Shown: positions 8,796 through 17,192 of the stretch, piece after piece | How positions within the stretch are numbered: the first letter of the stretch is position 1 | How the letters are laid out: each line of letters opens with the position of its first letter | Assembly: GCF_049800915.1 (NCBI RefSeq) | Contig: NZ_JBNAFY010000010.1 | Span: 1-64,000 of the forward strand | Reading direction: 5' to 3' | Length of the DNA stretch: 64,000 nt | Source: Amaricoccus macauensis_A | Lineage (GTDB): Bacteria > Pseudomonadota > Alphaproteobacteria > Rhodobacterales > Rhodobacteraceae | Translations under genes and position numbers: made by a program | Notes under the pieces: generated by a model | Databases searched by the model: none | Seen by the model: the letters and a program-made list of their open reading frames with translations, nothing else | Told to the model about the DNA's origin: nothing

Positions 8796-9373
8796 TTCTC
8801 TACTCTCTGACCGAGGCTTGTTGAGCCGCACCTTTGGCCGGGAAGCGTTAAGAAGTCCCGAATCCGGGGGTGAGTTCCGGTGCGAGGCGCGCATTTTCGC
8901 AGTCTCGTGCCGGCTGGTGCCCGGGGGGCGGAATTTCCCAAGGTTAACAGCGCCCTGGCCCATGCCACTTCAATGCATATTCGATGCATATTTCATGCAT
9001 ATGTTTTTCGCACGAACGGGAAAGGTTAACGGGGGGTGGGTGGCATGGCCCAGCGTTTCAAACGGGGCGCAGGGTGCTTCGTTCAGAGGGAGAGTGGGGG
9101 CTGATAATGGAGTGTATGGGGCTTACCAAGCGAGCCGGTTTTGTCCTGGGGTTTTCTCCCGCTCAAACGACTGGATTTTCGTACGGTATGGGAGAGGGAC
9201 AGAAACGGCCGTTTTAGGCGCAAAGGTTCTGGCATGGGGTTTGTATCCAGTGTGCGGGACAAAGCGGGCCTTCGCTGCATAATCGACGCAAGTCTGCCGC
9301 ATGCGGCCCGCGATCGGAATGGTACGCGCGAAATGTGATCTTCAGTACATGGGCGTACGAATATTTCGATCAG
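8796..9373. other. 578-bp gap with ATGCATAT repeats, no convincing gene
   Basis: Short frames exist on both strands but lack ribosome binding sites and family resemblance. At 8972-9002 the octamer ATGCATAT (or ATGCATATT) occurs three times at 11-13-bp spacing. A perfect 12-bp palindrome, AAACGGCCGTTT, lies at 9203-9214. The left part probably holds the promoter of the response-regulator gene. Nothing else could be identified. Confidence 0.5.
8973..9002. repeat. Triple ATGCATAT repeat
   Basis: Three copies of ATGCATAT lie about one helical turn apart (starting near 8974, 8984 and 8995). Each contains the ATGCAT palindrome. They lie 180-210 bp upstream of the response-regulator start and may form a multi-site operator. 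Confidence 0.45.
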
Positions 9374-9982
9374 TCAGCGCGCACGATCCGGTCGGAGCGC
9401 ATCAAAGGCTGCGTCCAGTTTCACGCTGAGGGATGTGTCCCGCCCGGGGGTGAAGTGGGCCAGCGCGACGTCGAGGCAGGCGAAGGACGCGTGGACCAAC
9501 GCATCCGCTTCCAAGCGCCGGGCGTCCGCGTCGCCGAGGCGTCGCGCGATCTCGGGTGCAAGTCCGACAGCCCAGGCAATATGCTTTTCGAGCGTATGGG
9601 CGCGCAGGCTTGCCGTGCTGTTGACCACGCGCATCGTTCTGGCTGCGCCTTCGGGATCGCGATCGACATTGTCGGCCAGCACATCGTAGCCGCGGCGCAG
9701 GGACACCCAGACGTCTTCGTCCCGAGGCCGGGCCTTCACGGCCTCGATGATCCTTTCGCCGAAGGCGGCATGGCCCGCGACCACTACGTCTTCTTTCGTG
9801 GGGAAGTAACGGAAAAAGCTGCGTCGCGAAATGCCGGACGCGGCCGCGATGTCGTCCACCGTCACGGCGTCGAACCCTTTTTCATCGAAGAGTGCGAGCG
9901 CGTGGGCGGCGATGGATGCCGTTACAGCCTCTGCCTTGATCGTCCTGAGGGAACGGCCTGAACCATCAGCTACGCTCGTCAT
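9374..9982 (-). CDS. TetR/AcrR-family transcriptional regulator
   Basis: This is a 202-residue repressor. The ATG at 9982 is chosen because GAGGTG lies 4 nt upstream; longer frames run into the divergent promoter. The N-terminal helix-turn-helix is clear (FDAVTVDDIAAASGISRRSF followed by FRYFPTKEDVV). The C-terminal ligand domain has the helical composition of the family. It is divergent from an aldo/keto reductase 83 bp away. Two near-perfect palindromes fill the gap, so autoregulation plus control of the reductase is the likely arrangement. The ligand is unknown. Confidence 0.9.
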   Translation of the reverse strand: MTSVADGSGRSLRTIKAEAVTASIAAHALALFDEKGFDAVTVDDIAAASGISRRSFFRYFPTKEDVVVAGHAAFGERIIEAVKARPRDEDVWVSLRRGYDVLADNVDRDPEGAARTMRVVNSTASLRAHTLEKHIAWAVGLAPEIARRLGDADARRLEADALVHASFACLDVALAHFTPGRDTSLSVKLDAAFDALRPDRAR

Positions 9983-10001
9983 TGACACCTCGCGCATAAA
10001 A

Positions 10002-10016
10002 TGGCACTTAGTGCCA
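10002..10016. promoter_or_regulatory. Palindromic operator candidate 1 (TetR/AKR)
   Basis: TGGCACTTAGTGCCA has 7-bp arms around a single central T. It lies 19 bp from the TetR start codon and 49 bp from the reductase start, and is the best candidate binding site for the adjacent TetR protein. Confidence 0.6.
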
Positions 10017-10029
10017 AATAAATTACTTA

Positions 10030-10045
10030 ATGCCGATTTCGGCAT
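10030..10045. promoter_or_regulatory. Palindromic operator candidate 2 (TetR/AKR)
   Basis: ATGCCGATTTCGGCAT has 7-bp arms around TT. It lies just left of the AGGAG site of the reductase gene. Both palindromes contain a GCC/GGC step, but their sequences differ from each other, so they may bind different proteins. Confidence 0.45.
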
Positions 10046-10065
10046 GTCACACACAGGAGACGAGC

Positions 10066-11055
10066 TTGAATACCGAACGTCAAGAGAACTCGCTTCCATC
10101 CCGCAAGCTCGGCCGAAACGGCCCAGAGGTGTCAGCCATCGGCTACGGGGCAATGGGCATCACCGAGCATTACGGACCGGACACCACGAACGACGCCGTT
10201 AGGACGATCCGTCACGCCCATGAGATCGGCGTGACGTTTTTCGACACCGCCGAGATGTATGGCTGGGGTCACAATGAACGCGTTGTGGGAAAGGCACTGG
10301 CGCCCGTGCGGGACGACGTAGTGATCGCCACCAAGTTCGGCTGGACTCGCGACTACGGCTACGACAGCCGACCCGAGCATATCCGCGAGGTTCTCGACAA
10401 CAGTCTGCGCTTTCTCGGCGTGGAGCATGTCGATGTCCTGTATCAGCATCGCGTCGATCCCGACGTGCCGATCGAGGACGTGGCGGGGACGGTCAAAGAC
10501 CTTATCGAGGCGGGCAAGGTCGGCCATTTCGGGCTCAGCGAGGCGGGGCCGGAGACCATCCGCCGCGCCCATGCGATTCAACCGGTGGCGATGCTTCAGA
10601 CCGAGTATTCGCTGTTTGAACGCGATGTCGAGCAGCTGTTTCCCGTGCTAAGAGACTGCGGCATCGGCTTCGTGCCCTACGCGCCGCTCGGCCGCGGTTT
10701 CCTGACCGGGACGGCCAAGCCGGCGGACCAGTACGACGAGAGCGACATGCGCAGCTTCGATCCGCGCTGGCAGCCCGGCGCCTTCGAGAAGAACGTAGAG
10801 GCGGTGCGCCAGCTCGAAACCCTTGCCGAGGAACGCGGGGCCAAGATCTCGCAATTGGCCTTGGCCTGGCTGCTGGCGCAGGGCGACGAAATCGTTCCCA
10901 TCCCCGGCACGCGCAACATCGCGCGCCTGGAGGAAAATGTCGGCGCCGCCCGGCTTACGCTCTCCGCCGATGACCTTCGACGCATCGCCGAGATCCTTCC
11001 CGCCGGTGGGTTCGGCGCGCGGTACCCGGATGCGGTGATGCCAGAATGGACATGA
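10066..11055 (+). CDS. Aldo/keto reductase
   Basis: This is a 329-residue NADPH-dependent oxidoreductase of the AKR superfamily. A TTG start at 10066 is preferred because AGGAG lies 6 nt upstream; an ATG 36 bp earlier falls inside the operator palindrome. The catalytic tetrad is visible: D60 (FFDTAEMYG), Y65, K90 (VIATKFG) and H128 (DVLYQHRVD). The C-terminal NADP-binding loop reads PIPGTRNIARLEENV. It closely resembles the YakC/Tas-like group that reduces small carbonyls. Its expression is probably governed by the divergent TetR. It does not appear to belong to the polysaccharide pathway. Confidence 0.92.
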   Translation: MNTERQENSLPSRKLGRNGPEVSAIGYGAMGITEHYGPDTTNDAVRTIRHAHEIGVTFFDTAEMYGWGHNERVVGKALAPVRDDVVIATKFGWTRDYGYDSRPEHIREVLDNSLRFLGVEHVDVLYQHRVDPDVPIEDVAGTVKDLIEAGKVGHFGLSEAGPETIRRAHAIQPVAMLQTEYSLFERDVEQLFPVLRDCGIGFVPYAPLGRGFLTGTAKPADQYDESDMRSFDPRWQPGAFEKNVEAVRQLETLAEERGAKISQLALAWLLAQGDEIVPIPGTRNIARLEENVGAARLTLSADDLRRIAEILPAGGFGARYPDAVMPEWT

Positions 11056-11477
11056 CCGATGCCACCCGAAGATGCGCGCGGCGTCCCCGGTGAAAGCCGG
11101 GGTCGTCAAGCGCGTCGCGGCCTAATAAGGGCAGCCGATCGCGAGAAGCCGGGATCGTGCAACTCGCCTCCAAGGTATGGCCATGCGTAGAGATCGGAAG
11201 AGGTGTTCTGGGCAGTGTCGCAGAGCGCACACCGAATTCAGATTTGCTGCGTCGTGAGTTCCGTTCTGCACTTGAAGAATTGGGCCGCATTGGGGATCGA
11301 CCTACCAAAGCCGACATTCATCCATCCCGCAGCAAAGGACTATCTGGGCTCCTTCGGGACCTTCTTCGCACCGCACGCCTGTCGCACGGGCTTGATCGGC
11401 GCGACATGAAGCGCACCATGATCCGGATGTGTCCCGGCCTGCTATCCGGGAGGCCTGACCCCGGGGAGGATCGAGAA
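11056..11477. other. 422-bp gap, no recognised gene
   Basis: Two overlapping short frames run through 11157-11420 in different phases, neither with a ribosome binding site or a recognised family. The composition from about 11160 to 11330 is less GC-rich than the surroundings, so this may be a decayed gene. The last 20 bp hold the GGGGAGGA site of the next gene. Confidence 0.4.
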
Positions 11478-12173
11478 ATGACTGTCGTGCTTGCCACCGT
11501 GTGCCGGGATGGAGTCGTGCTCGGCTCGGATTCCCAGATCACCGACAAGGGGCGGGGGATGACATACCCGGCCGAGAAGCTGCACCCGCTGGGCGATCTC
11601 GCGGCCTGGGGCGGCAGCGGCGCGCGCTCGGTGCTCACCGATGTCGAGAATTGCTTCAACCAGAACAGCGCGGCGATCCTGGAGGCCCCCGACATCGGGC
11701 GGGCCTTGCAGGAACAGGTGCTCCCGATCCTCCGCCATCACTACGACACCTTCATTCCCGACGTGCCGGGGGAGGAAGGCGGCGGGACACCCTCGGCCTA
11801 TGTGATGGCCGCCGGATGGCGGGACGGGGCGCCGTGGATCACGGAGATCACGCCCTCGGGCATGATCGGACACTACGCCGATATCGGGTTCCATGCCATC
11901 GGCAGCGGTGCGCCCATGGCCCAGCAGGCCGGATCGCTTCTCTCCCACTTCCACCTGACCGAGCGCTCGCTGCGTTTCGGCTGCGCGGCGGTGCTGCGGG
12001 TGCTGAAGGCGCTCGATCTCACCTCTCCCAGCGTCGGCGAGCCGTTCAGCCTGTGCCGCATCAACGAGGACGGTGCCCACCATCTCGACGCGGAGGAGAT
12101 CGAGGAGGTGGGCGACCTCGTGCGGCGCTGGGAGGAGGCCGAACAGGCCGCCATCGCCGATATCTTCGATTGA
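11478..12173 (+). CDS. Proteasome-like Ntn-hydrolase superfamily protein
   Basis: This is a 231-residue protein. The ATG at 11478 has GGGGAGGA 7 nt upstream; the long upstream extension of the frame is not supported. Residue 2 is Thr (MTVVLATVCRDGVVLGSDSQ), followed by the strand-turn-strand with the S-D pair that is conserved in proteasome beta-type and HslV-type subunits. Removal of Met would expose Thr as the N-terminal nucleophile. The C-terminus is acidic and helical. It is not HslV, as no HslU neighbour exists, nor is it clearly Anbu. The substrate is unknown, and there is no polysaccharide link. Confidence 0.65.
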   Translation: MTVVLATVCRDGVVLGSDSQITDKGRGMTYPAEKLHPLGDLAAWGGSGARSVLTDVENCFNQNSAAILEAPDIGRALQEQVLPILRHHYDTFIPDVPGEEGGGTPSAYVMAAGWRDGAPWITEITPSGMIGHYADIGFHAIGSGAPMAQQAGSLLSHFHLTERSLRFGCAAVLRVLKALDLTSPSVGEPFSLCRINEDGAHHLDAEEIEEVGDLVRRWEEAEQAAIADIFD

Positions 12174-12487
12174 GCGCGGCTGGTGGGGGCGGGGAGAGGC
12201 GGCCGGCTCCGGGCTCATTTTCCATCCGAGCCAGGCCCATCTGGCACGGGACGAGGTGCGAAGCACCGCCGTGCCAAGCGCCGGACCGTCCCGGAGGTCT
12301 GGCGCTTTTTCAGGGTTGCGCAACGTTCGGGCGTTCAGGTGTCGGCACCATAAATCGCCTCCAGCCGTCGTTTCGGCGCCATCCCCCGGTCCGCCGCAGG
12401 CACGGCTATGCCGAGGCGGCGCACTTTGGGTCATTCAGATGACCAAAATCCTTTTTCAGGCGGCTATTCCGCCTGAAACGGTTTTGG
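12174..12487. other. 314-bp convergent gap carrying a palindromic element
   Basis: This lies between the convergent Ntn-hydrolase and GT2 stop codons. No coding signal was seen. The right end is occupied by the 49-bp palindromic element described separately (12441-12489). Confidence 0.5.
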
Positions 12488-12489
12488 TC
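12441..12489. repeat. 49-bp palindromic 3'-end element (copy 1)
   Basis: The left arm GACCAAAATCCTTTTTCAGG continues with CGG. The right arm is CCG then CCTGAAACGGTTTTGGTC, and the loop is CTATT. The two arms pair almost throughout. The element ends inside the stop codon of the GT2 gene. The same outer arms (GACCAAAA / TTTTGGTC) occur right after the KpsM stop at 30504. It could act as a terminator or 3' stabiliser, or be a small dispersed repeat. Confidence 0.65.
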
Positions 12490-13489
12490 AGTACCCCGCC
12501 CGCCAGACCTTGCGCCGGGCCCAGACATCGGCCCAGACATCGGCGGATTCCTTCAAGGAGGCCTTGCCCGTCAGCGTGCCGAGCGTGCGCGTGGCGATGA
12601 GCCGGGTGAGCGGGAACATCCCGTAGAAGAACCGGCCCACCGGGCGCTGCCACTTCGGGAAATGCCGGTCGATCAGGGCGATCTTGCCGGTCATGAGCTT
12701 GACCATCCGGTCGGAGCGGACGGTCTCGGAGGCGCCGCCGTAATGGATGATGGTCGAATTGGGCGTGACCCGGGGCCGTGCGCCCAGGGTGTTGCGCGCC
12801 CGCAGGCAGAGATCGGCCTCCTCGCCATACATGAAGAAGGCGGGATCGAAGCCGCCGAGCGTATCCCACATCTCCTTGGTGATCAGCAGGTAGCAGCCCT
12901 GGACGATGTCGACCTCGCGCTCGGTGTCGCGCGGCCAGCCGCCATAGCCCTCGGCATTGAAGAAGGCCGAGTTGGGAAAGATCGCGGTCAGCCCCGACAT
13001 GCGGCAGAAGCAGTTCCAGACCGTCATGCGCTGCCAGCAAGAGGAGGGGTTGAGGCTCATGTCGCCGAAGAGCGTGCGCCCGCCCCAGATGCCCGCCTCC
13101 GGATTGGCCTCGGCGAAGGCCACGAGCTTGTCGATCGCGTTGTCGAGCACCACGGTGTCGGGGTTGAGCAGCAGGAGATACTTGCCGTGCGCGCGCCGGG
13201 CGGCCTCGTTGTTGCCGCCGGCAAAGCCCAGGTTGTCGGAGCGCGCATCGAGCACCATTTCGGGGAACTCGGCTGCCATCGCCTCCGCCGAGCCGTCCTG
13301 GCTGTTGTTGTCGACGACGATCACCTCATGGGGGATCGTCGTCTGGTCCCGCACGCTGCGCAGGCATTCGAGCGTCATCTCGCGGGTGTTGTAGCTGATG
13401 ACCAGCACGGAGACGACCGGTGTCGCGCCTGTCTCGGGCTTCGGGTCGGCAGGGGAGGGGGAGGCGTCTTGCATGGGAAGCGGGCTCAC
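12488..13489 (-). CDS. Family 2 glycosyltransferase (rhamnosyltransferase-like)
   Basis: This 333-residue cytoplasmic GT-A transferase adds a sugar to a growing lipid-linked oligosaccharide. The N-terminal motif is SVLVISYNTREMTLECLRSV with the D in VVDNNSQDG. The metal-binding DxD-type motif sits in LLLLNPDTVV and the acceptor loop in CYLLITKEMWDTLGGFDPAFFMYGEEADLC. This arrangement is typical of WbbL/RfbN-like rhamnosyltransferases, but the donor cannot be fixed by eye. A GTG start overlaps the exosortase stop by 4 nt (GTGA), implying translational coupling; an ATG 5 codons later is the alternative. Confidence 0.88.
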   Translation of the reverse strand: MSPLPMQDASPSPADPKPETGATPVVSVLVISYNTREMTLECLRSVRDQTTIPHEVIVVDNNSQDGSAEAMAAEFPEMVLDARSDNLGFAGGNNEAARRAHGKYLLLLNPDTVVLDNAIDKLVAFAEANPEAGIWGGRTLFGDMSLNPSSCWQRMTVWNCFCRMSGLTAIFPNSAFFNAEGYGGWPRDTEREVDIVQGCYLLITKEMWDTLGGFDPAFFMYGEEADLCLRARNTLGARPRVTPNSTIIHYGGASETVRSDRMVKLMTGKIALIDRHFPKWQRPVGRFFYGMFPLTRLIATRTLGTLTGKASLKESADVWADVWARRKVWRAGY

Positions 13490-15099
13490 TTGGGAAAGAA
13501 TTGATGCAGGTGATCGGCATGGGCCGTGAGGAAGTCCGTCAGGCGCGCATCCGCGGCCCTCTCGCTCTCGGCCTCGCCGATGGGCGTGATGAGCCGCACG
13601 ATCCCGACGTCGCGCCGGCCGCGCAGGAGGCTGTCGGCGACGGTCTGGATCTTGGCCTCGAAATCATTGGCGATGCTGCGCCCCCGCCCCTCGAACCAGA
13701 AATAGACCAGCTGCTTGCTGAGCCCCTTCTGGATGATGGTGCGGTTGAGCCGGATGTCCCCGAACTGGGTGCCGGGCAGGGCGATGTCCACCGGCTCGAT
13801 GCGGAAGACCTCCCAGCCGCCCGCCGGCAGGCAGGCCGCGGGCGAGTGGATATACCCGCCATCGGTTTCCTTGTGGTAATAGGCGGCGAAGAAATCGACC
13901 GGGGCTGCCGCGCCGGTGCCCGCCTGCACGAATTCCATCGTGGTGTAGTCATCGGCGCCGAGCGCGGCCTCGGTGGCCGGGTCCAGCGCCTTGCGGGTCC
14001 CGGACCAGCCCTGGGTCTCGCGCGGAAACTCCACGAAGGGCGCGCGATCGGGCACCACCATGGCGCGGGCGGGCGCGAGGATCCAGGCGGCGGAAACCCC
14101 CGCCGTCAGGAGCGTGAGCGCGATGAGCGCGGCCGAGGGCGCGATGTTCAGCACCCGGGCCAGCTCCCGGTTCAGCCCGGTGAAATCGAGCTCCAGCGCA
14201 TCGCCCAGCGGGCGGCGGTCGCCCGAGAGGCGTTGCAGCCCCACGGCCATGAGAAAGAGGATCGCGATGCAGGAGAGAAAGATCACCCAGCCCTCGAAGA
14301 CATGCAGGAAGCCTTCCGCCTGGGCGATGCCGTAGCGGTCGACCAGAATGCCGATGATGCCGATCCGCACCGAGTTCATCCCGATCGCCAGCGGCACCGC
14401 CGAGAGCAGCAGCACGATCTTGTGCCAGAGCGGCCCGCGGTAGAGCACCGCGAAGACATAGGTGAAGCTCATGATCGGGAACATGTAGCGCAGCCCCGAG
14501 CAGGCCTCGGCCACCAGCAGCTTGTAGACCCCGAGGTCGATGATGTTGCCGTCGAGATAGACCGGGATCTGCGCCATGCGCAGAAGCCAGACACCCACTT
14601 CCGAGGAGACGAACTGCAGCGCGATCGTCACGTCCCAGTAGATCATGTTCGGCAGCGGCAGCATGAAGACGAGGTGCAGCACCGAGGTCCAGAACAGGCA
14701 TCCGCGCGCGAAGCCGAAGCCCGTGAGCACCAGCCCGCCGATCCAGAGGATGAGCGCGTAGGTCACGATATCGGGGATATCGACCAGATTGCCCGCGATG
14801 GCGAGGAGAAGGGCCGCACCCGCCAGGATCAGGCCGGGGCCGCGATCGGTGACGGGCCCGGTCGCGGGCGGCACCATCTTCAGCTCGCGCAGGAACATGT
14901 AGAAGGAAAGGACCGGGATGACGGGCCCGTGGCTGTATTCGGGCCGCGACCAGGCCTCGCCGAGATGCACCAGGCCGGACCAGAAGATCGGCAGCGCCCC
15001 CGCGCAGCAGAGCAGGAACAGCCCGAAGCCGCGCCAGTTCCGCGCGTGGGCCGTCTGAAACCCCTGGGCCCGTGGCCCGATGTCCGTCACTGAGCTCAC
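13486..15099 (-). CDS. xrtD: Exosortase XrtD with fused EpsI domain
   Basis: This is a 537-residue polytopic protein. The N-terminal 330 residues form a bundle of about 8 membrane helices with the exosortase catalytic triad: Cys in VAEACSGLRYMFPI, Arg in MNSVRIGIIG and His in FLHVFEGW. Residues of about 335-537 are a periplasmic EpsI-type domain. This fusion is characteristic of XrtD, which in Rhodobacteraceae processes proteins with VPLPA-type C-terminal sorting signals. No such substrate is encoded in this window. The start is GTG. It lies head-to-tail with the GT2 by a 4-nt overlap. Exosortases are routinely encoded in EPS loci, consistent with the neighbours. Confidence 0.88.
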   Translation of the reverse strand: MSSVTDIGPRAQGFQTAHARNWRGFGLFLLCCAGALPIFWSGLVHLGEAWSRPEYSHGPVIPVLSFYMFLRELKMVPPATGPVTDRGPGLILAGAALLLAIAGNLVDIPDIVTYALILWIGGLVLTGFGFARGCLFWTSVLHLVFMLPLPNMIYWDVTIALQFVSSEVGVWLLRMAQIPVYLDGNIIDLGVYKLLVAEACSGLRYMFPIMSFTYVFAVLYRGPLWHKIVLLLSAVPLAIGMNSVRIGIIGILVDRYGIAQAEGFLHVFEGWVIFLSCIAILFLMAVGLQRLSGDRRPLGDALELDFTGLNRELARVLNIAPSAALIALTLLTAGVSAAWILAPARAMVVPDRAPFVEFPRETQGWSGTRKALDPATEAALGADDYTTMEFVQAGTGAAAPVDFFAAYYHKETDGGYIHSPAACLPAGGWEVFRIEPVDIALPGTQFGDIRLNRTIIQKGLSKQLVYFWFEGRGRSIANDFEAKIQTVADSLLRGRRDVGIVRLITPIGEAESERAADARLTDFLTAHADHLHQFFPK

Positions 15100-15297
15100 A
15101 AGCCGCGCCTCGTACCCATGGTCCGCACGATACCGCGATACCGCCGGAAGTTGCGTTCGAAATTACGCGATGGCGCCCGCCAACACGAGAATCAATTGTT
15201 TAAAGGGTAAGCGTTTCCGGAACGTTCCGCCCCGGCCGCGGGCCCGTTCCGGGGCGCGGCATCGCTTGGGACTGCCCCGGTTTCGGAGTTCGGAACC

Positions 15298-16068
15298 TCA
15301 GAACTTGGAGCGCCAGCGTTTCAGCCGGGTCTTCCAGCGGTAGGCGGAGGTGGCGCGGTGGGCAAGCTCGGCCTCGCGCGCCTCCAGGAAGGATTGCGGC
15401 AGGGCGGGTTTCTCGACCTGGGGCTTCTTCTCGCCGGGCACGTAGCCGAAGCGCTCGAAATCCTCGGCATAGAGGTCGCAGAGCAGGTCGATATCGGCCT
15501 GGGAGGGCCGCGCCCAGTCCGGCGCCTCGGTCTTGGGCTTCTTGCGCTTGTTGGAATGCCCGATCATCCGGGGGCCGTCGGTATTGCCGGCCAGCTCGTC
15601 GAAATAGGGCACCATCGGGTCGAGCCCGAACTCGAGATGGAAGACCGCCGCGCCGTCGGGCACGAAATCGACCTGGGGGCGCATGTGGTTGTCGAGCGCG
15701 AAGGGATTTTCCTTCAGCATCCGCACCTGGGTCTTGAGCCAGTCGGAGAAGGGCGTCTCGGGCGGAACGGATTTCTCGACCTGGATCTGGAAGTGGTATC
15801 CGCTCTCGGTGCGCGCGATGGGGTGGCGCACCACGGTGAAGACCGCGTCGATCAGTTCGAGCGGCAGGAACATCTGCAGGCTCTTCCACTCGATATGCTG
15901 GGGCGAGGTCTGGCACCAGCGCTCGGGCTGCGGAATGAAGTTGAACCGCCGTTCGAGCATGGCCAGCGGGCCGAAGCGCTCGATCAGGTAATCTTCAACG
16001 GACGTTCCCCCCGTTTTCGGGATATGGGAAAAGTAGCAGGTTTTCCCGGCAGTCCTGAAGAAGGGCAT
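15298..16068 (-). CDS. Sulfotransferase family 2-like protein
   Basis: This 256-residue protein transfers sulfuryl groups from PAPS to a sugar acceptor by family analogy. The ATG at 16068 has GGAGG 9 nt upstream; the much longer upstream frame is an antiphase artefact. The N-terminal P-loop-like 5'-phosphosulfate site is CYFSHIPKTGGTSVEDYL, and the 3'-phosphate site is in FTVVRHPIARTESGYHF. There is no signal peptide, so it acts in the cytoplasm on lipid-linked or nucleotide-linked sugar. It lies 41 bp after a second sulfotransferase on the same strand. Confidence 0.85.
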   Translation of the reverse strand: MPFFRTAGKTCYFSHIPKTGGTSVEDYLIERFGPLAMLERRFNFIPQPERWCQTSPQHIEWKSLQMFLPLELIDAVFTVVRHPIARTESGYHFQIQVEKSVPPETPFSDWLKTQVRMLKENPFALDNHMRPQVDFVPDGAAVFHLEFGLDPMVPYFDELAGNTDGPRMIGHSNKRKKPKTEAPDWARPSQADIDLLCDLYAEDFERFGYVPGEKKPQVEKPALPQSFLEAREAELAHRATSAYRWKTRLKRWRSKF

Positions 16069-16109
16069 GTAACGTTCCTCCGGGTGTTGTCTTGGTGTCC
16101 GCCGCGGCT

Positions 16110-17132
16110 TCAGTCGTAGCCGAACTTGCGCAGGACGGGTCCCAGTTCCTGTTCTATATACGCCAGGTGCTCGGGGTCGAGTTCCGTTTCCCACTGCCGG
16201 GACTTGCCGCTGCGCACATGTGACCTCTGGTCCACTTTCCCGCTGGCCTTGCCGGTGCGGCTTTCGGCCTCGAAGAGCTTCATCAGGTCCACGGCGAGGT
16301 CGAGCTCGGCCCCCTCGAAGCCCAGATGGGCGAAGATGTCGCGGTAGAGGTCGCGCTTGCCCGCGCCCATGAGCGCCTCGTAGGAGACCTCGAGCATCGC
16401 CGGGTTGGCCATGTCCCAGGCCTCGAGCGTGTCGCGGTAGTAGAAGATGAAATGGTCGATCTCCAGGAACAGCCCGGCATGCTTGTCGAGCCGGTTGAGC
16501 TTGTCCTGGTAGCTCTCGCCATTGTCGTCGAGCCGGTGCACCCACTCCTCGTGGGTCCATTTGTGGTAATGGTAGCCCGAGACGATCATGTCGCGCGGGT
16601 CGCGCATCACATGGGCGCCGCGATAGGGGCCGAGGGCGGCCAGATCCTGCTTTCCCTGCATGGAGAGGAAGAGCTTCGCCCGTTTCGAGGGCAGATCGGA
16701 ATTGCCCACCCGCTCGAAGGGCAGGTTGAGCGCGAAGGCGAGCCCGCGCAGCACGGCATGGAAATAGGTCGTCATCGCCTTGTGATGGGTGGCGACGAAG
16801 AGCACCTCGGGGCGCGCACTCAGGGGCGAGGGCCGGATTGTGGTGCGAAGCCTGAAGGCGAGCATGCGCGGCACCAGGCCCCAGAAGGCCGGGTTGCGCA
16901 CCAGCGCGCGGTTCTTCTTCCAGAAGGTCACGGCCTTCTGGCGCAGCCCCACTTCCTGGGGCGGCGTCGCGGGCGGGTTGAAGCCCGCGGGCGTCATGAT
17001 GCGCGGGCGCCCAGTGATCTCCTGGGTGATCTCCTGGGCGCTCTCCCGGTCCGGGGCGTCCTGGCCTGTCATGTCCTGGCCCGCGGCCTGCGGGTCCGTG
17101 TCCTCGGGCGGGAGCCTTTCGGGTTCGGTCAT
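16110..17132 (-). CDS. Sulfotransferase domain protein
   Basis: This is a 340-residue protein. A GTG start at 17192, directly abutting the upstream stop, would add 20 residues; the ATG at 17132 (MTEPERLPPE) is preferred but not certain. After a disordered N-terminus of about 45 residues comes a basic helix. The catalytic region follows: FVATHHKAMTTYFHAVLRGL (phosphosulfate loop) and AHVMRDPRDMIVSGYHYHKW (3'-phosphate motif). The C-terminus carries KASGKVDQRSHVRSGKSRQW, typical of PAPS-binding loops of Sulfotransfer_1 proteins. It lies between the WecG-like transferase and another sulfotransferase, pointing to a sulfated polysaccharide. Confidence 0.87.
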   Translation of the reverse strand: MTEPERLPPEDTDPQAAGQDMTGQDAPDRESAQEITQEITGRPRIMTPAGFNPPATPPQEVGLRQKAVTFWKKNRALVRNPAFWGLVPRMLAFRLRTTIRPSPLSARPEVLFVATHHKAMTTYFHAVLRGLAFALNLPFERVGNSDLPSKRAKLFLSMQGKQDLAALGPYRGAHVMRDPRDMIVSGYHYHKWTHEEWVHRLDDNGESYQDKLNRLDKHAGLFLEIDHFIFYYRDTLEAWDMANPAMLEVSYEALMGAGKRDLYRDIFAHLGFEGAELDLAVDLMKLFEAESRTGKASGKVDQRSHVRSGKSRQWETELDPEHLAYIEQELGPVLRKFGYD

Positions 17133-17192
17133 GGCATGGAAATCCTGTCGCGGGGGCCTGTTGCCGGTGCCGGGGCGCTCCCGGAGCAGCAC

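Noticed and set aside
9083..9280. 65-codon minus frame in the gap near the response regulator
   Set aside because: No ribosome site, basic low-complexity translation and no family resemblance.
11203..11409. 68-codon plus frame before the Ntn-hydrolase gene
   Set aside because: Overlaps other equally weak frames, has no start signal and no recognised family; it could be a decayed gene but cannot be supported.
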